Assembly: GCA_963753165.1 (NCBI GenBank)
Contig: CAVWBP010000018.1
Coordinates: 1-64,000, forward strand
Direction of reading: 5' to 3'
Origin: JAKLQR01 sp963753165
GTDB lineage: Bacteria; Nitrospirota; Thermodesulfovibrionia; Thermodesulfovibrionales; SM23-35
DNA length: 64,000 nucleotides
The translations under genes were made by a program, and so were the position numbers. The notes beneath the pieces were generated by a model, which saw nothing but the letters and a program-made list of their open reading frames with translations, did not search any database and was not told the DNA's origin. The number at the start of each line of letters is the position of its first letter. Position 1 is the stretch's first letter. Below, one piece after another: positions 63,460-64,000 of this stretch.

Positions 63460-64000
63460 CTACCCCCTGATTTTCAGGCCGTATCTGTCCCTCAGTGAAT
63501 CGCCGAGCACATTAAAACAGAGTGCGGTAAGTGCGATCATAAATCCCGGCGCAACCACCATCCACGGCGCAGAGGTCAGGTAAGCCCTGTGAGCGCTTAT
63601 CATGGAGCCCCAGGTCGGCATCGGCGGCTGGGCGCCGAGCCCTAAAAAACTTAATGACGCTTCGACCAGGATATATCCTCCGATCTTCATGCCCATTACC
63701 ACAAGCACAACAGGGATGCATTGAGGCATGAGATGTCTGAGTATGATTCTCCCTGTGCTGCATCCCGTTGCCCTCGCCGCTTCAATATAATTCGCTTCTT
63801 TCAGGCTTAATACCTGTCCTCTGACAATTCGCGCAAAGGAAGCCCAGCCTACTGCAACAATAGCGATGACAACGGTGTATATCCCCGGAGGGAAAAGAAC
63901 AGATATGGCAATCGCAAGAAGGAGCGTGGGGAATGAAAGGACCAGGTCTACAAATGCCATCAGCAGCGCATCGATTTTTCCGCCGAAATACCCTGAACTG
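63460..64000 (-). CDS. ABC transporter permease, dipeptide/oligopeptide DppC/OppC type (5' end beyond window)
   Basis: The frame continues open past 64000 (SSGYFGGKIDALL before the internal Met at 63960). It has the EAA loop VVEAARATGCSTGRIILRHLMP-like segment (EAARATG...RHLMPQ) and hydrophobic helices LVLSFPTLLLAIAISV, VVIAIVAVGWASFARIV and the C-terminal FMIALTALCFNVLGDSL. It would form the inner-membrane channel of a peptide/nickel importer. Nickel import would fit CooC/LarC, but the substrate cannot be read. Confidence 0.9.
   Translation of the reverse strand, partial: SSGYFGGKIDALLMAFVDLVLSFPTLLLAIAISVLFPPGIYTVVIAIVAVGWASFARIVRGQVLSLKEANYIEAARATGCSTGRIILRHLMPQCIPVVLVVMGMKIGGYILVEASLSFLGLGAQPPMPTWGSMISAHRAYLTSAPWMVVAPGFMIALTALCFNVLGDSLRDRYGLKIRG

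Overview
The window looks like the chromosome of an anaerobic, Gram-negative-type, autotrophy-capable bacterium. My best guess is Nitrospirota (Thermodesulfovibrionia-like) or a related deltaproteobacterial-type lineage. That guess is inference. It rests on Wood-Ljungdahl methyl-branch genes (folD, metF, metV with a flavoprotein/MvhD fusion, a CooC-like ATPase), LPS-type genes (gmhA, a heptose/Kdo-kinase-like protein), many PAS, PilZ and c-di-GMP proteins, and LarC. No rRNA is present to settle it.

Layout. 1-3089 is the end of an integrated mobile element: a coupling-type ATPase, an excisionase-like protein and a tyrosine integrase, with both large genes frameshifted. The element abuts a tRNA-Ala(GGC) gene that is followed by a 3'-damaged tandem copy. 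3.4-7.3 kb holds a small Cys-rich ORF, rarA and mutS2. 7.3-16.9 kb holds repeats, a mini NifU-like protein, two zinc dehydrogenases, a cupin, an LPS-kinase-like protein, a cardiolipin-synthase-like protein, pepA, a phospholipase-C-like protein and a small cytochrome c. 17-22.2 kb holds trmJ, a cold-shock gene, gmhA and ruvCAB.

22.4-24.25 kb is an accessory insert (VapBC, a small gene with a strong RBS, an integron-type integrase fragment with a promoter and inverted repeats). It interrupts what looks like a ruvCAB/DUF2905/spoIID/queA block. queH, DUF2905, spoIID, queA, a SPOR gene, phoH, a PgpH-type HD protein and ybeY follow to 30.65 kb. 30.65-33.3 kb is a second, A+T-rich and decaying accessory region. 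It holds an acr3 pseudogene and a collagen-like surface protein whose leader has riboswitch-like architecture.

33.4-43.1 kb is a minus-strand C1/folate and purine block: a PilZ protein, metF, purD, a DUF2520 protein, metV, the flavoprotein-ferredoxin-MvhD fusion, folD, folE, an IMPase and 5-formyl-THF cyclo-ligase. 43.2-49.9 kb holds a PAS sensor, a Ca2+ exchanger, a universal stress protein, a CooC-like ATPase, hisB and hisC. 49.9-57.1 kb holds a PAS-GGDEF protein, rpoD, an rpsU that appears to start at AUU, an RRM protein, an MBL hydrolase, a cNMP/GAF protein and an FAD oxidoreductase. 57.2-64 kb holds an orphan larC with a methyltransferase, a secreted protein, an HtrA protease, a HEAT-like protein, a DksA-type zinc-finger protein and a partial ABC permease.

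Several genes, including the housekeeping gene queA, are broken by single-base shifts that restore a full-length product when one base is removed or added. Some may be sequencing or assembly errors rather than real pseudogenes, and this should be checked against reads first.
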